The notes under the pieces are model-generated. The model did no database searches. It had not been told where the DNA came from and saw nothing but the letters and a program-made list of their open reading frames with translations. A stretch of DNA of 64,000 nt, from the NCBI RefSeq assembly GCF_023283825.1, contig NZ_JAKILD010000009.1, forward strand, positions 62,001-126,000, read 5' to 3'. The position numbers and the translations under genes are program-made. Source of the stretch: Shewanella olleyana (lineage in GTDB: Bacteria > Pseudomonadota > Gammaproteobacteria > Enterobacterales > Shewanellaceae). This document shows positions 17,233 to 27,505 of the stretch, piece after piece; the first letter of the stretch is position 1; each line of letters begins with the position of its first letter.

Positions 17233-18365
17233 TATTTCTTATCCTGTGATTGTTCTGCCGCTTTGTAATACAAGCGGTATATATTGCCTTTTAAGTCATC
17301 AGAGATGAACATTGCTCCGTCTGGGGCATTTATCAGGTCATAAGGTCTGGCGACGGGAAATTCTCCGTCTAAAAAGCTTACCACTCTCTCACGTTTGGTT
17401 ATTTCATCATTATCAAGCGTTAGCATGACAACTTGATAACCAATCTTGCTCGAGCGGTTCCAAGATCCATTTTCGGCTACAAAAAGTTGATTGTGGTAAC
17501 GTTCTGGGAATTGTTTACCTTCGTAAAACAGTAAACTGGTAGGTTTAACGTGCGCAGGTAATTCAAATTGCGGCACTGACACATTTAAAGTATCAGGCTT
17601 TTTAAAAGCGGGTTCGGCGACATCAGTGCCATGTATGTATGGGAACCCGAAGTGACTGCCCTTCACATCAATACGGTTGATTTCATCTGCAGGCATATTA
17701 TCGCCCATCCAATTACGCCCTTGATCGGCAAACCATAATTTGTCAGTCGTTGGCGACCAGTCAAAACCGATTACTCGACGTAAACCTGAAGCCACCTGCT
17801 CTGTATCACCCGTTTTAATATCAATCGCTAACAGGCTGCCAAACGGCGCTGGCGCTTCACAAACATTACACGGCGAACCAATCGAGAGATAAAGGCGACC
17901 ATCTGGGCCGAACTCCATGCCGCGGGCATGTTTACGCTCAACACTCGGTAAGCCTGAATACACTTCTTTAGGTCTACCTGGGCGGCGAAGACGGTTTTCA
18001 ACATCTTGATAGCGCAGAATGCGATCATCTTCAGCTACGTATAAATCGCCGTTATGAAAAGCGAGTGCTTCTGGGTATTCCAAACCTTTGCCTATCAAGT
18101 AGCGTTTATTCACTTGGCCGTCGTTATCAGTATCAACTAAGGCGTAGATTGTGCCGCTCTTTCTTGAGCCAACAAATAAGGTTCCTTGGCTACCGATTGC
18201 CATCTGTTTAGAGTCACCCAAATCAGAAGCATATAAAGTGAGTCCAAATCCTTTTGTAACAGTAATCATCATAGGATCGGCAGCAAACGCCTTAACTGCA
18301 ACAAGCTGAGCTAGAGCTAATACAGACAGAGTTTTTAACACTGTTGAAATTTGCTTGATATCCAT
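17232..18365 (-). CDS. Periplasmic PQQ-type sugar dehydrogenase / sorbosone dehydrogenase-like beta-propeller
   Basis: Predicted soluble periplasmic beta-propeller of the glucose/sorbosone dehydrogenase (GSDH) family, 377 residues. From the chosen ATG ending at 18365 a signal peptide ending AVKAFAA is visible. Family blocks include [20 protein letters not shown], a CNVC cysteine pair after it, GFDWSP and NEINRI-like sequence, and [13 protein letters not shown] binding is inferred from family only. In-frame starts further upstream (ending at 18386 or 18434) would put a basic extension before the signal peptide. It sits between parE and parC and overlaps the parC start by 1 bp. Confidence 0.85.
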   Translation of the reverse strand: MDIKQISTVLKTLSVLALAQLVAVKAFAADPMMITVTKGFGLTLYASDLGDSKQMAIGSQGTLFVGSRKSGTIYALVDTDNDGQVNKRYLIGKGLEYPEALAFHNGDLYVAEDDRILRYQDVENRLRRPGRPKEVYSGLPSVERKHARGMEFGPDGRLYLSIGSPCNVCEAPAPFGSLLAIDIKTGDTEQVASGLRRVIGFDWSPTTDKLWFADQGRNWMGDNMPADEINRIDVKGSHFGFPYIHGTDVAEPAFKKPDTLNVSVPQFELPAHVKPTSLLFYEGKQFPERYHNQLFVAENGSWNRSSKIGYQVVMLTLDNDEITKRERVVSFLDGEFPVARPYDLINAPDGAMFISDDLKGNIYRLYYKAAEQSQDKK

Positions 18366-18461
18366 TTTAATTATTATTCTCGACATTATAATTATTCTTT
18401 GCCTTCCTCTTTCTGGCCAATATGCAATGTGCAATGTAATAGTACGGGTCTAACTACCCTG

Positions 18462-20363
<1,902 letters not shown>

Positions 20364-20403
20364 TCAATTGTTAGCCCACATTATTGGGCCTTAATGAAAC
20401 TGA

Positions 20404-20979
20404 TTAAGAAATCTGTAAAAATTCACATATCTTATCTAGCTGATTTTTATAGCCAATAAAACTGTGGTCACCATTGGGCTCTAAATGCAGCTCACAACAA
20501 TGATATTTGGATAACGCTTGACGATAATCTAACACTTCATCGCCAGTTTGCAAAAATACTAAGAAACGGTCGGGACGAAATATCACTTCAGTATCATACT
20601 CAGCCACATCTAACTTGTGTTGCGGCAATACTTGATAGTGCTCGTCAGTATAAGGGTTATATTGAGGCCCTAAAAACTCATCAAAAAGCTCAAATGGCTT
20701 TACCGCTGGATTAACTAAAACAGCTTTACCGCCATAGGTCTCAGCTAGATAACTCGCAAAATACCCACCTAAAGAAGAACCAATAAAACGTAATGGTTCA
20801 CCTTCAGCTTTCGCGCGCTCTACAATACCACATAATAAGGCCATCGCTTCTTTTGGCGATGATGGTAATTGAGGTTGAATGAAGGGTAAATTCGGAAAAC
20901 GGTGTTGAATATACTGAGCCGTTTCTATTGCTTTATCTGACTGAGGGGAACTATTAAATCCATGTATATAGAGAAGCAT
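20404..20979 (-). CDS. yqiA: Esterase YqiA
   Basis: Alpha/beta hydrolase of 191 residues with esterase activity on palmitoyl-CoA and p-nitrophenyl esters known for the E. coli homologue. The oxyanion motif HGFNSSP lies at the N-terminus, the nucleophile elbow GSSLGG in the middle and the catalytic His in GDHSF near the C-terminus. It belongs to the nudF-yqiB-cpdA-yqiA-parE cluster, and the order matches E. coli. Confidence 0.93.
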   Translation of the reverse strand: MLLYIHGFNSSPQSDKAIETAQYIQHRFPNLPFIQPQLPSSPKEAMALLCGIVERAKAEGEPLRFIGSSLGGYFASYLAETYGGKAVLVNPAVKPFELFDEFLGPQYNPYTDEHYQVLPQHKLDVAEYDTEVIFRPDRFLVFLQTGDEVLDYRQALSKYHCCELHLEPNGDHSFIGYKNQLDKICEFLQIS

Positions 20980-21053
20980 ACTTCCTCTCGCGTTAAATAA
21001 CCTGAAATGCTAAAGCATTAATAAAATCAGGCTAACACATGAATACCTAGCGT

Positions 21054-21893
21054 TTAATAACCACTAGCATCATTGTCTGGAGAGAATTTTTCCCCGGGCA
21101 CCCGATAAACGTTTGTTTGAATGCTACCATTGCTTGCTAACTCCAGCAAACGATAGCCAGGTTGAAGTCCATCTAAAGCAAAATAGGATGATTTTGGTTT
21201 AAATTGTATGCAGGTGGATGGCGTGGCCATTAAATAAATCCCACCTTCAGCTTTTGGGTACTGAGTATCAATGGTTTGATGAACATGCCCCCAAAGCGCA
21301 CCTTTGACTTGCGGGTATTGGCTAACACGCTTTAAAAACGCGTCACCATTACTCATACAGTGCTGATCAAGCCAACTACATTCAACCAAAATGGGATTAT
21401 GGTGCATCACTAATAGCACATGCTTATTCGGTTCAGCTTTAATGGCAGCATCAATAAGCGCAAATTGTTGCTCTGCCATGTATCCGCCAGGCTTGCCACG
21501 TACTGTAGAATCCAACATTAAAATTTGCCATTCACCCGCTAGAATACGTTGCTGGCCAAATAAATGCGGCCCTTGCATATGTAAACTCATCAAGCGTGGA
21601 TCATCATGATTACCAGGTAGGTAATGACAAGGAAGGTTTAACTCTGCAATTGTCGTGGAAAAGTGTTGATAAGACTGTGGAGAGTAATCTTGGCTTATGT
21701 CACCCGTAGCCAAAATCATGTCAGCAGGATATTCACTCGCGAGAAAAGTGTTTAACACCGCCTGAAAACTAGCAGCCGTATTCACACCTAACAGCTTTGA
21801 TTCGGGATCAGCAAATAAGTGCGGGTCAGTAACTTGAATAAGTCGCACGACATCCGTATCAGCAATTGAATAAGACACTGGCTCTTTAAGCAC
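21054..21893 (-). CDS. cpdA: 3',5'-cyclic AMP phosphodiesterase CpdA
   Basis: Calcineurin-like metallophosphatase that hydrolyses cAMP to AMP and so tunes CRP signalling. The 279 residues show the five metal-binding blocks in order: TDPHLF, ATGDISQDYS, PGNHDD, MHHNPI and GHVHQ. The length is typical. It is 32 bp from the upstream yqiB-like gene and in the same orientation as yqiA. Confidence 0.95.
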   Translation of the reverse strand: MLKEPVSYSIADTDVVRLIQVTDPHLFADPESKLLGVNTAASFQAVLNTFLASEYPADMILATGDISQDYSPQSYQHFSTTIAELNLPCHYLPGNHDDPRLMSLHMQGPHLFGQQRILAGEWQILMLDSTVRGKPGGYMAEQQFALIDAAIKAEPNKHVLLVMHHNPILVECSWLDQHCMSNGDAFLKRVSQYPQVKGALWGHVHQTIDTQYPKAEGGIYLMATPSTCIQFKPKSSYFALDGLQPGYRLLELASNGSIQTNVYRVPGEKFSPDNDASGY

Positions 21894-21925
21894 TAATTAA
21901 TCCCAACATAAATTAATTCAATGTT

Positions 21926-22366
21926 TTAGAGTGATGAAGAACAGACTTGCACAGGGCGACATCCAATCTTTAACAGCTCTTCTAGAAATGCATTAACTTG
22001 ATACTTCTCATCCGTTTGATGCATATGTACATTTGGATAATCATACACTGCTTTTAACCGATAAATCTGTTGACTAGTTAACACTTCTGCTAATTGAGCA
22101 TCATGATAGACTCGCACACTGGCTTTAGGTGTGATAAGGAAATCACTGTTAGGTAAATGACGTGTTATTTCAATTAATTGAGTATATTTTGTGTTCTCTA
22201 AAATAGTGACATCCAGTAAGCCAAATTGACCTTCTACAGTCCAAGAATCATTAACTTCAGCAACTTCAGGTAACCACTTTAAAATCAACGCATAATTACG
22301 CCCACACAATGCTAGGAAAGCACTGACATTAGGTTGATATTTATATTTAGTGGTTTGTGGCTTCAA
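21926..22366 (-). CDS. yqiB: DUF1249 family protein (YqiB)
   Basis: Cytosolic protein of 146 residues whose function is not established. The N-terminal YQPNVSAFLALCGRNYALIL and the HMHQTDEKYQVNAFLEELL end match the DUF1249/YqiB family. It always travels between nudF and cpdA in this cluster, as here. Confidence 0.9.
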   Translation of the reverse strand: MKPQTTKYKYQPNVSAFLALCGRNYALILKWLPEVAEVNDSWTVEGQFGLLDVTILENTKYTQLIEITRHLPNSDFLITPKASVRVYHDAQLAEVLTSQQIYRLKAVYDYPNVHMHQTDEKYQVNAFLEELLKIGCRPVQVCSSSL

Positions 22367-22498
22367 AATAGTCTCACTTACTTCATTTCTATTTGTTACA
22401 GGTATCTGTTACAGGTATTGCTTACAGATGCCTTTCATTAAGTGTTCTAGTTTATTTTTTGAATTTACCGAGTATTAGCTTAGCTTGCCCAACAACGG

Positions 22499-23122
22499 CT
22501 AAGCTTGTCTTACTTTATCTAAGTTTAGTGCTAGCCACTGCAAACCAATAACAGTTGATGCATTATCTATTCGACCTGAATTGACCATCTCCATCGCAGC
22601 GTCAAAGCCAACAACATGCACTTTAATATCTTCATGTTCATAATCGAGTCCGTGAATACCTTCGGCTTTTGTGGCATCAACTTTGGCCCAATAAAAATGA
22701 AAACGCTCAGAGGAGCCACCTGGTGTTGCTAAATAACTATTGACCAAGTGCACTTCGCTGGCCTTCAAGCCAGTTTCTTCCATTAGCTCACGTTCTGCTA
22801 CTTCGGCGGGCACTTCGCCGGCAGCAATCATACCTGCCACAAGCTCAAGAAGCCAAACAGAATTAGTCGTTGCTAATGCAGGTAATCTAATTTGTTCTAT
22901 CAATACCACTTGGTGAGTGACGGGGTCATAAGGCAAAACAACGACGGCATTACCTCGCTCGAAAACTTCCCTTGTGACAACGTCACTCCAACCACCTGAA
23001 AATAACTTATGCTTGAATTTATATTCATCTAACTGAAAGAAACCTTTATATAAAGTTTTAGTGGAAATGACTTCAACATCGCTTTTTGCGTTAAACTGTT
23101 CTATTACTTCACTATCTTTCAT
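22499..23122 (-). CDS. nudF: ADP-ribose pyrophosphatase NudF
   Basis: Nudix hydrolase that cleaves ADP-ribose to AMP and ribose-5-phosphate. The protein has 207 residues. The Nudix box is complete: G-x5-E-x7-REL-x-EE-x-GL, reading GMIAAGE...ERELMEETGL. It is the first gene of the minus-strand cluster and divergent from tolC, as in E. coli. No strong Shine-Dalgarno precedes the ATG. Confidence 0.95.
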   Translation of the reverse strand: MKDSEVIEQFNAKSDVEVISTKTLYKGFFQLDEYKFKHKLFSGGWSDVVTREVFERGNAVVVLPYDPVTHQVVLIEQIRLPALATTNSVWLLELVAGMIAAGEVPAEVAERELMEETGLKASEVHLVNSYLATPGGSSERFHFYWAKVDATKAEGIHGLDYEHEDIKVHVVGFDAAMEMVNSGRIDNASTVIGLQWLALNLDKVRQA

Positions 23123-23405
23123 ATTTTTTCTTACAGTTAGTAAGCCCTTTGAAATATTTTATGCATTATTATATTCGTTAAGTGTTTAAACATGCGAATT
23201 TAAAAAAGTCTGTTACAACTTGAAAGTTGATATTTAGCTTAAAGATGATAGTCTTTTTATCATACACACTAGATACATAGCGGGATTGCACAAAGTTTTA
23301 GCTTGTTCACAATATGCTAAAGTAATCCTGCTTAAAATTTTAAATTGTGAACAAACAAGATCATCTTACCTCCCAAGCGGAGACTATGTCTAAAAAGGGC
23401 AGCAA
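23123..23405. promoter_or_regulatory. Divergent nudF/tolC promoter region
   Basis: 283 bp of AT-rich DNA with an inverted repeat ATGATA/TATCAT near 23245-23263. TTGCAC-17 bp-ACAATA, a plausible sigma70 pair for tolC, lies near 23286-23314. No operator could be assigned to a named regulator. Confidence 0.4.
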
Positions 23406-24716
23406 ATGAAATTTAAAATACGTTCTTTATACGCAGCACTAACACTAGCTGTTGCTGCACCAGCAGCAAATGCTGACGATTTATTGCAAATTTATCAGCA
23501 AGCGCTGACAAGCGATACCATCGTGCTACAAGCTCAGTCTCAACGTGATGCATTATACGAAACGATTGAAGAAAACCGCGCTCCCTTACTGCCTACCATC
23601 AGCGCTAACGTTGGCTACGCTAAAGCATGGAATGATCTTGATGATGGAAAACCAACAGAAAAACCAGATGGTTTTACTGGTGGAGTAACCCTAAACCAAG
23701 TTATTTATGATCACAGTGCATGGGTCGGTTTAGACTTAGCGGAAATGGCTGCATCACAAGCTGACTCAGCTTATGCATCTGCGCTGCAAGCATTAATCAT
23801 TCGTGTAACCACAGCATATTTTGATGTATTAACGGCAAAAGACAACTATGAATTCCAAGGCGCAGAGAAACGCGCTATTGAACGTCAATTAGAGCAAACT
23901 AAACAACGCTTTGCAGTAGGTCTAACTGCAATTACCGACGTACATGAAGCTCAAGCGCAATACGATTTAGCTTCTGCAACTGAAATTTTGGCAGAAAACA
24001 CCTTAGCCAACAGCTATGAAGCATTACGTGAAATCACAGGGATAGATCATAAAACGATTAATACTCTTGATACTAACCGTTTTTCAGCAGGAGCAGCCAA
24101 CCCAACCAGCTCTTCAGAATGGTTAAAGATAGCTGAAACCAACAGCATCGACTTGATGACTCAGCGTATTGGACGTGATATTGCTAGCAAAACCATTGAC
24201 TTGTTTAAAGCCGGGCACATGCCTTCGCTTAACTTAGGTGCTGGTTATACAAAAGGGTTTGAACAAAATCCAGGTTATGACTATGACAACGCCAACATTG
24301 CAGTGACATTGAGTGTACCAATATTTGAAGGTTTTAAAGTGTCATCGCAAGTTAAGCAAGCCCAGTTCCAATATGTTGAAGCAAGTGAAAAGCTTGAGCA
24401 AGTTCATCGTGGTGTGGTTAAAGATGTTCGTAACAACTTCAATAACGTTGGCGCATCAATCAGTTCAATCCGCGCTTATGAGCAATCAGTGATTTCATCT
24501 GAAAGTGCTTTAAAAGCAACTCAAGCAGGTTTTGAAGTGGGTACTCGTACTATCGTTGACGTATTAAACCGTACACGTGACTTATACGATTCAAAGCGTC
24601 AGCTGTCTGATGCACGTTATGGTTACATCAACTCAATCCTAGCGCTAAAACAAGCTGCAGGCACATTGAGTGAAGATGACATCATCTCTATCAACAACGG
24701 CTTAATCGCTCAGTAA
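23406..24716 (+). CDS. tolC: Outer membrane efflux channel TolC
   Basis: Trimeric outer-membrane/periplasmic tunnel used by RND and MFS efflux pumps and type I secretion. The 436-residue precursor has a signal peptide cut after about residue 23 (ANA-DD). Two OEP repeats follow (about 24-215 and 235-430) of long helices, with typical blocks QVIYDHSAW and VGTRTIVDVLNRTRDLY. It is shorter than E. coli TolC (493) because the C-terminal tail is absent. AAAAAGGG lies 11 bp before the ATG. A strong terminator follows 15 bp after the stop. Confidence 0.96.
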   Translation: MKFKIRSLYAALTLAVAAPAANADDLLQIYQQALTSDTIVLQAQSQRDALYETIEENRAPLLPTISANVGYAKAWNDLDDGKPTEKPDGFTGGVTLNQVIYDHSAWVGLDLAEMAASQADSAYASALQALIIRVTTAYFDVLTAKDNYEFQGAEKRAIERQLEQTKQRFAVGLTAITDVHEAQAQYDLASATEILAENTLANSYEALREITGIDHKTINTLDTNRFSAGAANPTSSSEWLKIAETNSIDLMTQRIGRDIASKTIDLFKAGHMPSLNLGAGYTKGFEQNPGYDYDNANIAVTLSVPIFEGFKVSSQVKQAQFQYVEASEKLEQVHRGVVKDVRNNFNNVGASISSIRAYEQSVISSESALKATQAGFEVGTRTIVDVLNRTRDLYDSKRQLSDARYGYINSILALKQAAGTLSEDDIISINNGLIAQ

Positions 24717-24731
24717 TGTTGATAAAATAAC

Positions 24732-24758
24732 AAAAAACCGCCACAAGGCGGTTTTTTT
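24732..24758 (+). terminator. tolC terminator
   Basis: AAACCGCC-ACAA-GGCGGTTT followed by T7. It is nearly identical to the terminator at 25213-25239, as part of a duplicated segment. Confidence 0.92.
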
Positions 24759-24774
24759 ATGTCTATAAATTCAC

Positions 24775-24905
24775 TCATGAGAAAGTCAGTTCAGTTTCTG
24801 TGAATACCTCTTTAAATACTAAACCCTGCTGAGTGCTCGAATCCATAAACATCCAAGTTGAAATCACGGTAACGAATATCTTTAGCAGTATCTAATTCAA
24901 CTGCA
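24775..24905 (-). pseudogene. Truncated, frameshifted duplicate of the 3' end of the TIGR04219 outer membrane protein gene
   Basis: The minus strand resembles the end of the gene at 25258-25995. It contains the terminal ...LTF codons at 24781-24791 and, in another frame, ELDTAKDIRYRDFNLDV against the intact ALDTAIRVGYRDFNFDV. Similarity ends near 24905, where unrelated sequence and a 7-bp repeat begin. The adjoining terminator is duplicated as well, so a block of about 175 bp was copied with a 481-bp offset. An open frame to 25045 extends past the homology and is not considered a gene. Confidence 0.75.
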
Positions 24906-24922
24906 AAAAGTAACATCAACTC

Positions 24923-24964
24923 ATGCTTGATGCTTGATGCTTGATGCTTGATGCTTGATGCTTG
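24923..24964. repeat. 7-bp simple sequence repeat (ATGCTTG), six units
   Basis: Six perfect ATGCTTG units in a row, a length divisible by neither 2 nor 3 per unit and prone to slipped-strand change. It sits at the edge of the duplicated pseudogene fragment, in non-coding DNA. Confidence 0.95.
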
Positions 24965-25031
24965 AACACGTCGTAAACACCTTAAGTTGAAATAACAACA
25001 ACTAAAACAACAACTTAATATCCAGGCAATA

Positions 25032-25193
25032 ATACCAATCAGCATAAGAATATGATCATTCTTACTGGTTAAAATCGCTTATAACTTCGTTAGAAATTTG
25101 GTAGTAATTGCAACTAGCTAGCTGCAATTCCAGCCTTGTTCTAAGCAATTTTTCCTACGCAATATCTGAACAGTTATTTATCCCAATTGGTAT
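25032..25193. mobile_element. MITE-like inverted-repeat element, copy 1 (162 bp)
   Basis: The ends are perfect 8-bp inverted repeats ATACCAAT/ATTGGTAT flanked by TA. The interior is AT-rich with a GCTAGC-centred palindrome and no open reading frame. A second copy of exactly the same length and about 90% identity by eye lies at 37092-37253. TA-flanked short elements are typical of Tc1/mariner (IS630)-type non-autonomous elements; that assignment is inference. Confidence 0.75.
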
Positions 25194-25212
25194 AAGATCA
25201 AAATTCAGCTAC

Positions 25213-25239
25213 AAAAAAACCGCCACAAGGCGGTTTTTT
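25213..25239 (-). terminator. Terminator of the TIGR04219 outer membrane protein gene
   Basis: On the minus strand AACCGCC-TTGT-GGCGGTT followed by T7, 19 bp after the stop codon. Confidence 0.9.
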
Positions 25240-25257
25240 ATATCTATAACTAACTGA

Positions 25258-25995
25258 TTAGAAAGTCAGTTCAACACCAGCAAAGGCACCAGTAAAGCTC
25301 ATATTCTGTGTCGTGCTCGAGAAGTCATCAACATCAAAGTTGAAATCACGATAACCAACACGTATTGCGGTATCTAATGCTGTACCTTCAAACTTCCAAC
25401 CAAGACCTGCGTTGTAATCGTAAACACTGGTTTCATCGACACCTAACATCACATCAGCAAAAGCATATAAACCAAGACCCGGAACACCTACTTCAGCGCT
25501 TGCATAAACCATAACGATACCACTATCGACGTCCACTTCTTCAGGATGACCTAGGTCTTGAACGCGCAATGAACCATGCATTTGCTTGTAAGCGGCACCT
25601 AAATCTAACGCCACTAAATCGTTATCAAGGATTTCGTAATAAAGCACAAAATCAGTGTTACTTAGGTCGTTATATACTGTTGTATCAGATTCAAACTGAT
25701 GACCATTGAACATAAAGTTTGAGCCAACTTGACTACCCTTACCCTCTAAGCTGTTTTCACGAATTTTGATGTTTGGCACTATAGGAATTGGGTGCTCAAT
25801 CGCAATCCAAAGGCTACCTTGAGATTTAGACTCATAGTTATAAGTTTGCGCTACACCATCATCGCTATTGAATGAACCACTGGTGTCAGCTTCCCAATAG
25901 TCACCACCAACTTTAAAACCAACAACTGTAGCTGCATGAGCAGAAGAAACGCTCAACATACCTAATAAGGCAGTGGCAAGAAGTGTCTTTTTCAT
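25258..25995 (-). CDS. TIGR04219-type outer membrane beta-barrel protein
   Basis: Predicted small outer-membrane barrel of 245 residues with a signal peptide ending SSAHA-A and alternating amphipathic strands, ending in Phe (GVELTF*), the usual outer-membrane insertion signal. The N-terminal VVGFKVGGDYWEADTSGSF matches the TIGR04219 family; its function is not known. AGGG lies 6 bp before the ATG at 25995 and 3 bp before the ATG at 25998, so the former is preferred. The upstream DUF2333 stop codon touches the 25998 ATG, so the two genes are coupled. Confidence 0.85.
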   Translation of the reverse strand: MKKTLLATALLGMLSVSSAHAATVVGFKVGGDYWEADTSGSFNSDDGVAQTYNYESKSQGSLWIAIEHPIPIVPNIKIRENSLEGKGSQVGSNFMFNGHQFESDTTVYNDLSNTDFVLYYEILDNDLVALDLGAAYKQMHGSLRVQDLGHPEEVDVDSGIVMVYASAEVGVPGLGLYAFADVMLGVDETSVYDYNAGLGWKFEGTALDTAIRVGYRDFNFDVDDFSSTTQNMSFTGAFAGVELTF

Positions 25996-25997
25996 CA

Positions 25998-26969
25998 TTA
26001 TCCCTGAGAGAGTAAGTTAGTTAAATCAATCACCGCGGCATTTGCACGGGATATATAGTTAGCCATTACCAACGAGTGATTGGCGACTAATCCAAATCCA
26101 TCACCATTTAAAACCATTGGGCTCCAAACAGTTTGCTGAGTGGCTTCGAGTTCACGAATAATTTGTCGTAAACTCACTTCAGCATTTTTCTTTTCTAATA
26201 CATCAGCGAAATCAACTTCGATAGCTTTCATGAAGTTTAATAAAGCCCAAGCAGAACCTCGGCTTTCATAAAGCACATCATCAATTTTCCACCAACTAGT
26301 TTTAATCTCTAAATCAGTCAATGAAGGTGTAGACTGTCTTGCAGTACTGTCACCCGCTAAATCAGTATTTAAACGATCTTGACCTACGCTGGCTGATAGC
26401 CGCTGTGACATGCTGCCCAAACGCTTTTGGACTTCTTTTAACCATTCATTCAGATTATCTGCACGGGCATAAAACTGCGCATTACTGTTTTCTGTATCGC
26501 TAATTTTAGCGCGATATAATTTCAGTAATTTGATCGCTTCACGGTACTCGCCTTCAGCACTTGGTACTAACCAACTCGTATGTTCAATGTTTAACTTTGA
26601 ATGTGCGGCGAGTAAATCGGCATCAGCAGTTGATTGCGATTGTGAGCGACTAAACTCTTTACGCAAGATTAAGGCTAAGTCACGAGATTGCTCAAGTGCG
26701 CCAAATTCAAAGGCTGGCATATTATCCATTATTACTGATGGCGGCATAATATCATTGGATAACCATCCACCTGGTTTGTCCAATAGGGTTTCCATCGTCA
26801 AAATTAATGACGACGTCGTGGCATAACCAACAATTTCATCCCCGCGTTCATTTTGAAGTACATCAGGCTCGAGAATATCTGGCTCGATACTCCACCAAAC
26901 TGCGATAAAATAACCAATTAACAAGATTATTCCTACGACTCCAAATACTTTATTCCGTGTCATTTGCAT
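25998..26969 (-). CDS. DUF2333 family membrane-anchored protein
   Basis: Protein of 323 residues with one N-terminal transmembrane helix (about 10-29) and a large periplasmic helical domain; DUF2333 is recognised from GGWLSNDIMPPSVIMDNMP and SWWKIDDVLYESRGSAWALL. The role is unknown. The start is the ATG ending at 26969, because GGAG lies 8 bp upstream. It is between the copper chaperone gene (12 bp upstream) and the outer membrane protein gene, on the same strand. Confidence 0.85.
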   Translation of the reverse strand: MQMTRNKVFGVVGIILLIGYFIAVWWSIEPDILEPDVLQNERGDEIVGYATTSSLILTMETLLDKPGGWLSNDIMPPSVIMDNMPAFEFGALEQSRDLALILRKEFSRSQSQSTADADLLAAHSKLNIEHTSWLVPSAEGEYREAIKLLKLYRAKISDTENSNAQFYARADNLNEWLKEVQKRLGSMSQRLSASVGQDRLNTDLAGDSTARQSTPSLTDLEIKTSWWKIDDVLYESRGSAWALLNFMKAIEVDFADVLEKKNAEVSLRQIIRELEATQQTVWSPMVLNGDGFGLVANHSLVMANYISRANAAVIDLTNLLSQG

Positions 26970-26981
26970 CAAAACAGCTCC

Positions 26982-27461
26982 TTAATGATGATGGTGATGA
27001 TGATTACTTTCTTGGGTATCACTATTCGATCTTTTTTCTACTGCTAATTCGATAGCGAGGGTTTGACCATCTTTAAAGGTCAATACCAGTGGAACTTTAT
27101 CGCCCATTGTAAGTGGCTTGGTTAATGATAGCAGCATAATATGATCACCTGATGGCTGCAGCGTTAATGTGCCATGAGATGGAATATCGAACCCCTCAAC
27201 TTGGCGCATTTTAACCATGCCATTTTCTTCGACCAAGGTATGTAGTTGCGCCTCTTCAGCAACTGGCGTCGTCACAGAAACTAAAGTCACCGTATCATCG
27301 GAATGATTCATCAAGGTTAAATAAGCTGCGGTATTTGGCACACTTGCAGGCATCGCTCGAACATGCCCTTCAGTTAACATTATCCCCGCTGAAGCAGAAA
27401 AAGAAAATACACTTAATGCTAAAAAACTAAACAGTTGTTTGAATATTGCTTTCAATGTCAT
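26982..27461 (-). CDS. Periplasmic copper chaperone PCu(A)C with natural C-terminal His6
   Basis: Periplasmic Cu(I) carrier of the PCuAC family, which delivers copper to cytochrome oxidase CuA centres or other cuproproteins. The product has 159 residues with a signal peptide ending FSASA-G. The metal motif H-x10-M-x21-H-x-M fits exactly (His of LHTLV, Met of MVKM, then HIM). The protein ends SNHHHHHH, six consecutive histidines encoded natively, probably extra metal ligands. The start is the ATG ending at 27461, with GGAG 5 bp upstream; an ATG three codons earlier overlaps that site. Confidence 0.92.
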   Translation of the reverse strand: MTLKAIFKQLFSFLALSVFSFSASAGIMLTEGHVRAMPASVPNTAAYLTLMNHSDDTVTLVSVTTPVAEEAQLHTLVEENGMVKMRQVEGFDIPSHGTLTLQPSGDHIMLLSLTKPLTMGDKVPLVLTFKDGQTLAIELAVEKRSNSDTQESNHHHHHH

Positions 27462-27505
27462 AAACTCCATTTACACCCTACTCGTGTCCATAAGGAAAAC
27501 AACGA

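Noticed and set aside
20366..20395. Hairpin AGCCCA/TGGGCC between yqiA and parE
   Set aside because: Short stem without a T tract; it may simply overlap promoter DNA.
24812..25045. 77-codon open frame with the heptamer repeat
   Set aside because: Its 3' part is the frameshifted remnant of the neighbouring outer membrane protein gene and the rest is repeat sequence; no ribosome binding site.
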